A stretch of DNA of 12,709 nt from contig VGWY01000057.1 in the NCBI GenBank assembly GCA_016873575.1, positions 1 to 12,709 of the forward strand, in the 5' to 3' direction. The stretch is from Nitrospira sp. Lineage in GTDB: Bacteria > Nitrospirota > Thermodesulfovibrionia > Thermodesulfovibrionales > SM23-35. Positions 5,880 to 12,660 of the stretch are shown piece after piece. The notes under the pieces are model-generated. The model was not told the origin of the DNA. It did no database searches and saw nothing but the letters and a program-made list of their open reading frames with translations. How positions within the stretch are numbered: position 1 is the stretch's first letter; each line of letters opens with the position of its first letter. The translations under genes were made by a program, and so were the position numbers.

Positions 5880-7103
5880 ATGTCTCATCCAAAGGTCCTT
5901 GCTTTTATTCTTGCCGGAGGCAAAGGTGAGCGACTTTTCCCGTTGACGGTATTCCGTTCGAAGCCATCAGTTCCTTTTGGGGGAAGGTACAGGATAGTGG
6001 ATTTTGTCCTGAGCAACTTTGTGAATTCGCACATCTATTCTATTTATCTTCTCGTGCAATACAAATCCCAATCAATGATTGAGCATATTCGGCAACAATG
6101 GGTGTTATCTTCTGTTATCAAAGAGCACTTTGTGACTGTAGTTCCACCTCAGATGCGCATGGGCCCGGAATGGTTTCAGGGCACAGCAGATGCTGTTTAC
6201 CAGAATATGGACCTCATCCGTCAACATAATCCCGAACTCGTTATCATTTTTGGTTCAGACCATATTTACAGGATGGATATACGCCAGATGATCGATTTTC
6301 ATCTCAAAAGGGATGCACACGTTACTGTAACTGCAAGACCTGTCCCACTTGCACAGGCATCATCATTTGGAGTTATTTTAACTGACAGCGAAAAACGAAT
6401 TATTGGATTTCAGGAAAAGCCAAAGAAACCGAATCCGATGCCTGATGATCCCAGCCGTGCATATGTATCCATGGGGAATTATATATTTACGAGAGACGTG
6501 CTTTTAACTGCACTTGCAAAAGCCCAGCGGAAAAAACAACACGATTTTGGTGCACATATTATCCCTGAACTGGTTGAGACGTCAAAGGTATTTGCGTATG
6601 ACTTTGCAACAAATAGTATTCCCGGGACCATGCCCTATGAGGAAAAGGGCTATTGGCGGGATGTGGGTACAATATCTGCGTTTTTCGAAGCGCACATGGA
6701 CATGTTAGGGGATGCTCCTTTATTTGAGATCAACAATAAATTGTGGCCTGTCCGTCCATCAAATTATGAAGGACCTGCTACAAAGATACTGAAAGGTACC
6801 ATCAGGAATAGTGTAATCGCTGAAGGAATAGTAATTCACAATGCGAAGATTCAGAATTCCTTCATTCGGAGCGGAGTGATTATAGAGGATGGTGTCAGTA
6901 TAGAAGACTGCATCATAATGGATCACGTAGTCTTAAAAAAGAATTGTAAACTGAGAAGGGTTATTGTGGACAAGCTGAATGTCGTAGAGGAAGGGGAACA
7001 AATCGGTTTTAACCCTGATGAAGACCGCTTCCGTTGCCATATAGACCGTTCGGGGATAGCAATCATTCCGAGAGGAGGGAGGCTGATAAGGCCGCCAAAA
7101 TGA
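5880..7103 (+). CDS. glgC: Glucose-1-phosphate adenylyltransferase (ADP-glucose pyrophosphorylase)
   Basis: This enzyme makes ADP-glucose from glucose 1-phosphate and ATP, the committed step of bacterial glycogen synthesis in the cytoplasm. At 407 residues it has normal length. The nucleotidyltransferase domain occupies about 1-280: GGKGERLFPLT at 13-23, SKPSVPFGGRYRIVDF at 27-42, FQGTADAVYQNMDLI near 99-113, GSDHIYRMD with Asp127 at 125-133, the sugar-phosphate site FQEKP at 177-181, and YWRDVGT at 258-264. A left-handed beta-helix with hexapeptide-like repeats covers about 295-375 and normally carries the allosteric site. GAGGTAG before the ATG supports the start. Other glycogen genes (glgA, glgB) are absent here. 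The downstream lipoprotein gene overlaps the stop codon. Confidence 0.97.
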   Translation: MSHPKVLAFILAGGKGERLFPLTVFRSKPSVPFGGRYRIVDFVLSNFVNSHIYSIYLLVQYKSQSMIEHIRQQWVLSSVIKEHFVTVVPPQMRMGPEWFQGTADAVYQNMDLIRQHNPELVIIFGSDHIYRMDIRQMIDFHLKRDAHVTVTARPVPLAQASSFGVILTDSEKRIIGFQEKPKKPNPMPDDPSRAYVSMGNYIFTRDVLLTALAKAQRKKQHDFGAHIIPELVETSKVFAYDFATNSIPGTMPYEEKGYWRDVGTISAFFEAHMDMLGDAPLFEINNKLWPVRPSNYEGPATKILKGTIRNSVIAEGIVIHNAKIQNSFIRSGVIIEDGVSIEDCIIMDHVVLKKNCKLRRVIVDKLNVVEEGEQIGFNPDEDRFRCHIDRSGIAIIPRGGRLIRPPK

Positions 7104-7636
7104 ATAAATTCACCTTCTTCATCCTTCATAATTCATCCTTTATCTTTTCCAAATGTCATCTCTGTGTACTCTGTGGTTTGTTGTTAATATGCCTCAATGG
7201 TTGCGGGCATGTCATTTCTCATGAATTAAGACAGCAGGCTGATAAGGAATTAACACCGGAGTTTCTTTTTAAAGACCCGGATACATTGAAAGGCAAGACA
7301 GTGATACTCGGTGGTATTATTGTCAGTTCTAAGAATACCAACGAAGGGACATATATCGAAGTGCTTCAAAAACCATTGGATTATCGCGGCAGACCAAAAG
7401 TTACTGATGTCACCTATGGCCGGTTTCTCATATTTTCAGAAAGCTATCTGGATACAGCAGTTTATTCTGCGGGAAGAGAGATAACCTTGGCTGGTGAGGT
7501 TTTAGGAAGGCAAATCCGCCCCCTCGGAGAGATTCAATATTCATATCTTCTTATAAAAGGGAAAGAACTTCATCTTATCGAACCTCATGAAGGTTTACCG
7601 ATACGATTTTCTATAGGGATATGGACAACCTTTTAA
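7100..7636 (+). CDS. Slp-family outer-membrane lipoprotein
   Basis: The chosen ATG overlaps the glgC stop (ATGA, 7100-7103), suggesting translational coupling; a longer in-frame reading from 7034 would run inside glgC and lacks support. The 178-residue product has a rather long signal segment ending in CLNGC (Cys35), a lipobox. The mature part matches the Slp/YeaY family: LRQQADKELTPEFLFKDPD, KGKTVILGGIIVSSKNTNEG, EVLQKPLDYRGRP, GRFLIF and AGREITLAGEVLGR. In enterobacteria Slp is a starvation- or acid-induced outer-membrane lipoprotein of unclear mechanism. Coupling to a glycogen gene fits a stationary-phase programme, but this is inference. Confidence 0.88.
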   Translation: MNKFTFFILHNSSFIFSKCHLCVLCGLLLICLNGCGHVISHELRQQADKELTPEFLFKDPDTLKGKTVILGGIIVSSKNTNEGTYIEVLQKPLDYRGRPKVTDVTYGRFLIFSESYLDTAVYSAGREITLAGEVLGRQIRPLGEIQYSYLLIKGKELHLIEPHEGLPIRFSIGIWTTF

Positions 7637-7684
7637 ATTACATAATTCCTTGTAGTATGTCATTGACCCGAAAGTGTTTTTTTC

Positions 7685-7754
7685 TGTCATTGCGAGCGAA
7701 GCGTGGCAATCTCGTTATTTGAGATTGCTTCGGGCTAACGCCCTCGCAATGACA
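7685..7754. repeat. TGTCATTGCGAG palindromic repeat
   Basis: It begins TGTCATTGCGAGCGAAG and ends CCCTCGCAATGACA; the first and last 12 bases are exact inverted copies (TGTCATTGCGAG / CTCGCAATGACA). Internal GGCAATCTC / GAGATTGC also pair, giving a near full-length hairpin. It belongs to the same family as parts of 4436-4597. It follows the Slp gene and may end its transcript. Confidence 0.8.
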
Positions 7755-7786
7755 TTTTCATTGTTCCTTTGTGAGCCAAGGGCTCA

Positions 7787-7814
7787 TGTCGATTCTGGAC
7801 AAGCCAGAATGACA
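7787..7814. repeat. TGTC-ATTCTGG hairpin just upstream of the thioesterase start
   Basis: TGTCGATTCTGG, loop ACAAG, CCAGAATGACA: a short palindrome with the same TGTC...GACA ends as the larger repeats. It is 13 nt before the thioesterase ATG and 3-4 nt before its AGAGG ribosome-binding site, so it sits in the untranslated leader. Confidence 0.7.
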
Positions 7815-7827
7815 GATGAGAGGTCTA

Positions 7828-8217
7828 ATGGAAGATTTTTATACTGAGAAAAAGATTTATTATCACGATACAGATTGTGGAGGTGTGGTTTACTATGCCA
7901 ATTACCTGAAACATCTGGAAGAGGCGCGTACAGAATATCTTCTGAGTAAAGGTATTTCATTACAGGAAATGGCAGAGAAAGATATATGGTTTGTTGTTGC
8001 AAAGGTGGAAATAGAATATAAATCACCAGCACGGTACCAGGATACACTGAAGATCCTTACAAGGATTGAAAAAACCAAAATCGCTACCATGAAGATTTTT
8101 CAGAAGATCATGAAAGACAATACTATTGTCGTCGAAGCATATACGACATTGGTTTGCGTGGGGAAGGATTTTAAACCAAAACCCTTACCCGAGGAAATCA
8201 AAAAATCCTTGGATTAA
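7828..8217 (+). CDS. YbgC-type acyl-CoA thioesterase (hotdog fold, 4HBT family)
   Basis: The start is set at the ATG at 7828, which has AGAGG 5 nt upstream; an in-frame ATG four codons earlier (7816) overlaps this site. The 129-residue product carries the family signature YYHDTDCGGVVYYANYLKH near the N-terminus, with Asp16 aligned to the catalytic aspartate of 4-hydroxybenzoyl-CoA thioesterases. EARTEYL, VAKVEIEYKSPARYQDTL and AYTTLVCVG are also typical. YbgC enzymes hydrolyse short- or medium-chain acyl-CoA or acyl-ACP thioesters in the cytoplasm. In proteobacteria ybgC heads the tol-pal cluster; no tol-pal gene is present here, so the substrate is left open. Confidence 0.92.
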   Translation: MEDFYTEKKIYYHDTDCGGVVYYANYLKHLEEARTEYLLSKGISLQEMAEKDIWFVVAKVEIEYKSPARYQDTLKILTRIEKTKIATMKIFQKIMKDNTIVVEAYTTLVCVGKDFKPKPLPEEIKKSLD

Positions 8218-8275
8218 ATTTGGAATGCGGGTGTGTCCATTTTTTGTCCCATTATCATTTTATACATAAATGCTG

Positions 8276-8284
8276 TGGTATACT
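8276..8284 (+). promoter_or_regulatory. Extended -10 promoter element upstream of the fused threonine/methionine gene
   Basis: TGGTATACT matches the TGn-TATAAT extended -10 pattern with one mismatch. A transcript from here would start near 8291, leaving only about 6 nt before the ATG at 8297, or about 24 nt before the alternative ATG at 8315. No Shine-Dalgarno sequence precedes either, so the first cistron may be translated from a near-leaderless mRNA. No -35 is obvious. Confidence 0.45.
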
Positions 8285-8296
8285 AAATTCTAAAAA

Positions 8297-10861
8297 ATGT
8301 CAAGAATAGTGCCTATGTCATATCGAGCCTGGTTTCAATGCATCAATGAGCAATGCCGAGCGAGCTATCCGCTCAACTCGATCGTCTATCGCTGCAAGAC
8401 GTGTGGCTCACTGCTGGAAGTGCATCACGACCTTCAGGCACTTGCCCAAAGCGATGCCAGGGCATGGATGAAGTTATTCGAGAACCGCTATAAGTCCACC
8501 GAATGGCCGTATGGCTCCGGCGTGTGGGGTAAAAAGGAATGGGTTCTCCCACAGATTGACAACGACAACATCGTCTCTCTCTACGAGGGAGGCACCAACC
8601 TGTTCTGGGCCGAGCGTTTCGGCAAAATGCTTGGCCTGGATGACCTCTGGATCAAACTCTGCGGCAACTCCCACAGCGGCTCGTTCAAAGACCTCGGCAT
8701 GACGGTGCTCGTGTCCCAGGTCAAGCAGATGATCAGCGAAGGTGTGCCGATAAAGGCGGTCGTCTGTGCATCCACCGGCGACACATCGGCCGCGCTTGCG
8801 GTTTACTGCGCCGCTGCCGGCATCCAATCCGTCGTGCTGCTGCCTAAGGGGAAAATTTCGATTGCTCAGCTTATTCAGCCCATCTCCAACGGTGCACTGG
8901 TGCTGTCGCTGGACACTGACTTTGACGGTTGCATGAGCATCGTGAAGGAAATCACAAAGGACGAGACGATGTACCTAGCCAATTCGATGAACTCGTTGCG
9001 TATCGAGGGGCAGAAAACCGTTGGGATCGAGGTCGTCCAGCAATTTGACTGGGAAACGCCTGACGTGATCATCATCCCCGGCGGTAATCTTGGAAATATC
9101 TCCGCACTGGGCAGCGGCCTGCTCATGATGCGTGACCTCGGCCTGATTTCCGAGCTCCCGCGCATCGTTGTTGCCCAGGCCGAACGTGCCAACCCACTCT
9201 ACCGCTCCTATCTGAAAAATTTCGAGACCTTCGAACCAATGCAGGCCCAGAAGACTCTGGCCAGTGCCATCCAGATCGGCAACCCGGTCAGTTTCGAGAA
9301 GGCCGTCCGTACGCTGAAACAGTTCAACGGAATCGTCGAGCAGGCTACCGAACAGGAACTGGCAGACGCAGCAGCGATTGGCGACAAAACCGGCATGTTT
9401 AACTGCCCGCACACCGGCGTGGCGCTGGCAGTACTGATTAAACTACTCACCGCAGGCAAGATCGATAAGTCCGAGCGCGTTGTGGTCATCTCAACAGCGC
9501 ACGGGCTGAAATTCACCGACTTCAAGGTCCGCTACCACGAGGGGGCGCTTGACTTCCCCTGCCACTTTGCCAATAAACCAATCGAGCTACCGCCCAGCGT
9601 GGATGCGGTTAAGGCAGCTCTCCAGCAAGCTTTGCGAAGAGGAGGAAACCCGATGTCTAAAAAGTCGTCAAAAACCAGGAGCTGGAAACCGGCTACCCTT
9701 GCTATCCACGGACTGGGCCGCACTCCTAAAGCTCACTACGCAGTCTCTACGCCGATCGTCCAGACCTCCAACTACTACTTCGACTCCACTGCCGATGTGC
9801 TTGATTTCATGAAGGCCAAGAGCGAGGGCCGTGTGGTGCGGGAACACGAATACGGCCGCTATGGCAATCCGACACAGCAGGAATGCGAACGTAAACTGGC
9901 AGCCATTGAGGGTGCCGAAAGGGCGCTGCTGTTCTCAACCGGCATGAGCGCAGTAATCATGACGTTAATGGCTTATATGCGCCGCAATTGCCACATCATC
10001 TTCACCAACGACTGCTACCGCCAGACGCGCGATTTCGCAACGAACATGCTATCTGAGTTCGGCATAGAGGTTTCACTGGTGGACCCGACTGCCGAGGCCA
10101 TCGCCAAAGCGATCCGGCCCGACACCAATATCATCTTTACCGAATCGCCGACCAATCCCTACCTGCGCGTGCTTGACATCCCGGCAGTGGTGAAAGTAGC
10201 AAAAAAACACCGCGTGATGACCATGATAGATGCTACGCTGGCTACGCCTTTCAATATCAAACCGCTCGATCTGGGCGTGGATATTGTCATCCACTCCGCT
10301 ACCAAGTATCTCGGTGGTCACAATGACCTGCTGGCCGGCGTCACCCTTGGCAAACACGATCTGCTTAACGACCTCAACCGCTTGCAGCGGATGATTGGCG
10401 CCACACCCGGCCCGTTTACCTGTTTCCTGCTCGAACGAGGTCTGAAGACCTTCGTGCTGCGCATGGAGCACCACAACCGCGCAGGGCTGACCATCGCCCG
10501 CATGCTGGAGTCGCACCCGAAAATCGAGAAGATCTGGTATCCTGGCTTGGAGTCTCATCCGGACCACAGAATCGCGATCCAGCAGATGAGTGGCTTTGGC
10601 AGCGTGATTACCTTCCTGCTCAAAGGCGGAGACAAGGAAACGCGCAAGTTTATTGATGCGCTGGAGCTGTTCCTGATCACACCCAGCCTCGGCGGCACCG
10701 AAAGCCTGGTGACGCAGATGGCGCCGATGTCATTCTTTGATTACCCCGAGGACTACCGCCGCTCGATCGGCATGGTGGACAACCTGGTCCGTATCGCGCT
10801 GGGCCTTGAGGATGTGGACGACCTGATCGCCGACCTGAAGCAGGCATTGGGCAAGATCTGA
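8297..10861 (+). CDS. Fused threonine synthase - cystathionine gamma-synthase-type protein
   Basis: One uninterrupted 854-codon frame encodes two complete PLP enzymes. Residues 1 to about 446 form threonine synthase (fold type II): a zinc-ribbon-like N-terminus (Cys15, Cys20, Cys33, Cys36), PLP lysine Lys131 in SGSFKDLGM, and phosphate-binding STGDTSAA and GGNLGN. It converts O-phosphohomoserine to threonine. Residues 453-854 (402 residues) form a Cys/Met-metabolism enzyme (fold type I): YGRYGNPT 519-526, FSTGMSA, ESPTNPYLRVLD, PLP lysine Lys670 in SATKYLGGHND, and SLGGTESL near the end. Cystathionine gamma-synthase is most likely; gamma-lyase or homoserine sulfhydrylase are alternatives. The linker RRGGNP is encoded by a Shine-Dalgarno-like sequence followed by ATG. 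GC content is clearly higher than in neighbouring genes (30 and 36 of 60 in two counted lines), suggesting transfer. ATG at 8315 is an alternative start. Confidence 0.93.
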   Translation: MSRIVPMSYRAWFQCINEQCRASYPLNSIVYRCKTCGSLLEVHHDLQALAQSDARAWMKLFENRYKSTEWPYGSGVWGKKEWVLPQIDNDNIVSLYEGGTNLFWAERFGKMLGLDDLWIKLCGNSHSGSFKDLGMTVLVSQVKQMISEGVPIKAVVCASTGDTSAALAVYCAAAGIQSVVLLPKGKISIAQLIQPISNGALVLSLDTDFDGCMSIVKEITKDETMYLANSMNSLRIEGQKTVGIEVVQQFDWETPDVIIIPGGNLGNISALGSGLLMMRDLGLISELPRIVVAQAERANPLYRSYLKNFETFEPMQAQKTLASAIQIGNPVSFEKAVRTLKQFNGIVEQATEQELADAAAIGDKTGMFNCPHTGVALAVLIKLLTAGKIDKSERVVVISTAHGLKFTDFKVRYHEGALDFPCHFANKPIELPPSVDAVKAALQQALRRGGNPMSKKSSKTRSWKPATLAIHGLGRTPKAHYAVSTPIVQTSNYYFDSTADVLDFMKAKSEGRVVREHEYGRYGNPTQQECERKLAAIEGAERALLFSTGMSAVIMTLMAYMRRNCHIIFTNDCYRQTRDFATNMLSEFGIEVSLVDPTAEAIAKAIRPDTNIIFTESPTNPYLRVLDIPAVVKVAKKHRVMTMIDATLATPFNIKPLDLGVDIVIHSATKYLGGHNDLLAGVTLGKHDLLNDLNRLQRMIGATPGPFTCFLLERGLKTFVLRMEHHNRAGLTIARMLESHPKIEKIWYPGLESHPDHRIAIQQMSGFGSVITFLLKGGDKETRKFIDALELFLITPSLGGTESLVTQMAPMSFFDYPEDYRRSIGMVDNLVRIALGLEDVDDLIADLKQALGKI
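9638..9655 (+). promoter_or_regulatory. Internal ribosome-binding site and start codon at the fusion junction
   Basis: AGAGGAGGAAACCCGATG: a near-perfect Shine-Dalgarno AGAGGAGG lies 7 nt before an in-frame ATG (codon 453). The ATG opens exactly where a stand-alone transsulfuration enzyme of normal length (402 residues) would begin. It may be a relic of two separate cistrons or may still drive internal initiation. Confidence 0.65.
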
Positions 10862-11003
10862 ACCCCCGCCGGTTTAAGCCACATTAAGGAGGCTTTTGAT
10901 AATCAAAGGTGCTGATATGATACTAATAAGACCATAAGTAAAACCACGCCATCCTGATGCTTTCTGTGCTTTTTTTCTGATAAAATTTTAATGGATTCTT
11001 TAT

Positions 11004-11186
11004 ATGGAATACCTTGTCATCATTTTTATTATCATAATAATCATCGGCCTCCTTGCCAACCGTGAACTCGCCCGTGATAAAAAGAGAATTAAACGCATGA
11101 TGAGAGAATACTCCTTCAGAACATATTCTCCTGAAGATGCGAAGGAAAATCATCCTGAAAAAGGGGCAAAGGATAAGAAATTGTGA
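11004..11186 (+). CDS. Small single-pass membrane protein, unknown function
   Basis: The 60-residue product has one very hydrophobic N-terminal helix (about 4-18, MEYLVIIFIIIIIIGLLANR) followed by a strongly charged, lysine/arginine-rich cytoplasmic-type tail (RDKKRIKRMMREY) ending KKL. This composition is typical of real small membrane proteins and unlikely by chance. There is no clear Shine-Dalgarno sequence, and no family is recognised. An antisense open frame over the same bases looks less protein-like. Confidence 0.55.
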   Translation: MEYLVIIFIIIIIIGLLANRELARDKKRIKRMMREYSFRTYSPEDAKENHPEKGAKDKKL

Positions 11187-11236
11187 AATTTTTAGACCCG
11201 CGCTCTGAAAACGCCTTAGCACATCAAGAAATAGAG

Positions 11237-11281
11237 AGAATCTTTTTCGGGAAATGCAAAAGATTCTTATTCCGTTTTTTA
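11237..11281 (+). terminator. Possible terminator hairpin between the small membrane protein and the cupin gene
   Basis: A perfect 10-bp stem pairs AGAATCTTTT (11237-11246) with AAAAGATTCT (11258-11267) around an 11-nt loop. A T-run follows at 11275-11281. The stem is AT-rich and the T-run starts 7 nt after it, so this is a weak candidate. Confidence 0.35.
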
Positions 11282-11310
11282 TTGCTACCCATGTAATACA
11301 TCGATATAAT
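11282..11310 (+). promoter_or_regulatory. Sigma-70-type promoter for the cupin gene
   Basis: TTGCTA (11282-11287) and TATAAT (11305-11310) are separated by 17 nt, the ideal spacing, with a perfect -10. The transcript would start near 11317, leaving a leader of about 70 nt before the ATG at 11386. A second TATAAA nearby (11316-11321) is an alternative. Confidence 0.6.
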
Positions 11311-11385
11311 TTTGCTATAAATGTATTTTGCGATTAGACTTTACAAAATATATGAAAAGGCCAAACAGACAAGGAGGGACTCGTA

Positions 11386-11769
11386 ATGAACATAGGAAAT
11401 ACAGTGATTGTCACTCCTGCTGACAGGATTCCGAAGAAACCTGTAGCAGCAGGCTCAGGTACTTCAATGCAGGTTCTCATCGGTTCTGATAGTGCACCAA
11501 ACTTCGCAATGAGGAGATTCATTATGGAGACAGGTGGAGGTATGCCTAACCACACAAATAGCGTAGAACACGAGCAGTTTGTGTTGAGGGGACACGCTAA
11601 GGTTGGAATCGGAAAGGACGTCTACAAGGTGAAAAGCGGTGATGTTGTTTTTATCCCCAAGGGCATCCCCCACTGGTATAAAGCTGAGGGTGATGAGCCG
11701 TTTGAGTTCATATGCGTTGTTCCCAATATACCTGACCATATCGAAATACTTGAAAAGAGTGAATCTTAG
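11386..11769 (+). CDS. Small single-domain cupin protein
   Basis: The 127-residue cupin_2-like protein has a strong ribosome-binding site (AAGGAGGG, about 8 nt before the ATG). The first cupin motif is GGGMPNHTNSVEHEQFVLRG at about 50-69, with His56 and His62 as likely metal ligands and Gln64 where many cupins have Glu. The second motif is GDVVFIPKGIPHWYKAEG at about 85-102 with His96. The metal, and the substrate if it is an enzyme, cannot be deduced; such cupins act as isomerases, dioxygenases or simple ligand binders. It is followed after 39 nt by the methyltransferase gene, so both may share the promoter at 11282. Confidence 0.88.
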   Translation: MNIGNTVIVTPADRIPKKPVAAGSGTSMQVLIGSDSAPNFAMRRFIMETGGGMPNHTNSVEHEQFVLRGHAKVGIGKDVYKVKSGDVVFIPKGIPHWYKAEGDEPFEFICVVPNIPDHIEILEKSES

Positions 11770-11808
11770 CAGCTGAACAGAAAAGTGTATATTAAGAAAA
11801 GGTCGAGT

Positions 11809-12534
11809 ATGCTTTCTCTTACACGGCGTATCCTCAAGAAATTTCATCCCGAGGGCATACCCTTCCCGGGAACATTCTTTTACAACTTTGTCAGCAAGAG
11901 TAAAATCTTCCAGCACCATTACGACCTGATTTCACAGGACGTACTGAACCATGTTACATCAGGGAAGGTGCTTGATATCGGTACAGGGCCCGGCTGGCTT
12001 CTTTTAAGTCTGCATAAACAGAACCCACATTTTGAACTCGTCGGGGCAGACATTTCTGCGTCGATGGTTGAAAGGGCAAAAGCAAACATACAACAGGCTG
12101 ATTTGAGCGGTCAGATACATGTTGAAATTGCGGATGCCAAGTCTATGCCCTTTGCTGACGACTCCTTTGATGCAGTGATCAGCACCGGGTCTGTGCATCA
12201 CTGGAAGGACCCCCTCACGTCTATAAATGAGATCTACCGTATTCTTAAGCCCGGCGGATATGCATTCCTATATGATATCGTAAGCGATATACCAAAAGCC
12301 GTCTTAAAACAGATGGCAAAGGATTTCGGCAGGCTCCGGATGTTTCTCTTGTGGCTCCATGCCTTTGAGGAGCCTTTTTATAGTCTCGATAATTACCGGC
12401 TGCTGGCCGGGCAGACCAGATTTAAGGAAGGAACAACGAGATTTGTAGGGGTTATGTGCTGCTTATCATTAAGAAAGTCTCTACCAAACGTTAAATTGTC
12501 AGGAAGCTGGGAAGATAGGAAGTTTGAAGTCTGA
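11809..12534 (+). CDS. Class I SAM-dependent methyltransferase
   Basis: The ATG at 11809 is preferred, with AAAAGG upstream; a GTG at 11785 would add eight residues. The product has 241 residues. The Rossmann-fold methyltransferase core (Methyltransf_11 type) shows motif I VLDIGTGPGW at 54-63, the acidic end of strand 2 in VGADIS (Asp81), an ADAKSMPF motif at about 108-115, FDAVISTGSVHHW and ILKPGGYAFLYD at 145-156. It transfers a methyl group from S-adenosylmethionine to an unknown acceptor. The last 17 or so residues (from about LRKSLPN) look low-quality and are encoded by purine-rich sequence next to repeats. The C-terminus may therefore have been altered by a small insertion or stop loss; this is inferred from composition only. 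Confidence 0.87.
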   Translation: MLSLTRRILKKFHPEGIPFPGTFFYNFVSKSKIFQHHYDLISQDVLNHVTSGKVLDIGTGPGWLLLSLHKQNPHFELVGADISASMVERAKANIQQADLSGQIHVEIADAKSMPFADDSFDAVISTGSVHHWKDPLTSINEIYRILKPGGYAFLYDIVSDIPKAVLKQMAKDFGRLRMFLLWLHAFEEPFYSLDNYRLLAGQTRFKEGTTRFVGVMCCLSLRKSLPNVKLSGSWEDRKFEV

Positions 12535-12537
12535 AGC

Positions 12538-12660
12538 GGTATATACGGTATATACGGGGTCAGGTCTTGCAATATAACATTAATGAAAGGGTCATTGGGG
12601 TCAGCCCTTGAAACTTGACAATATCTTTTACGCCGATAAATGGAAAAAGCGTCCGTCCCC
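12538..12660. repeat. REP-like GGGGTCAG repeat tail
   Basis: GGTATATAC occurs twice in tandem (12538-12555). It is followed by GGGGTCAGGTCTTGCAATAT (12556 on) and, 41 nt later, a related GGGGTCAGCCCTTGAAACTT (12597 on), then AAAAAGCGTCCGTCCCCTTT near 12644-12663. Sequences of this style commonly border IS200-like/REP-associated tyrosine transposase genes in related genomes. No transposase frame is present in the remaining bases, so this may be one edge of such an element or a solo remnant. Confidence 0.45.

Noticed and set aside
8218..8296. Riboswitch or amino-acid attenuator before the threonine/methionine fusion gene
   Set aside because: The gap is only 79 nt and the likely promoter lies near its end, leaving almost no leader; no run of Thr/Met codons or aptamer-like structure was seen.
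8975..9412. 145-codon minus-strand open frame opposite the threonine synthase domain
   Set aside because: It is a shadow of the plus-strand gene, with no ribosome-binding site and no recognisable motif.
10073..10567. 164-codon minus-strand open frame opposite the transsulfuration domain
   Set aside because: It lies wholly antisense to well-conserved PLP-enzyme motifs; GC-rich coding DNA commonly leaves its other frames open. Its translation shows no family features.
11464..11919. 151-codon minus-strand open frame across the cupin and methyltransferase genes
   Set aside because: It overlaps two well-supported plus-strand genes and has a cysteine/histidine-rich, protein-unlike composition.
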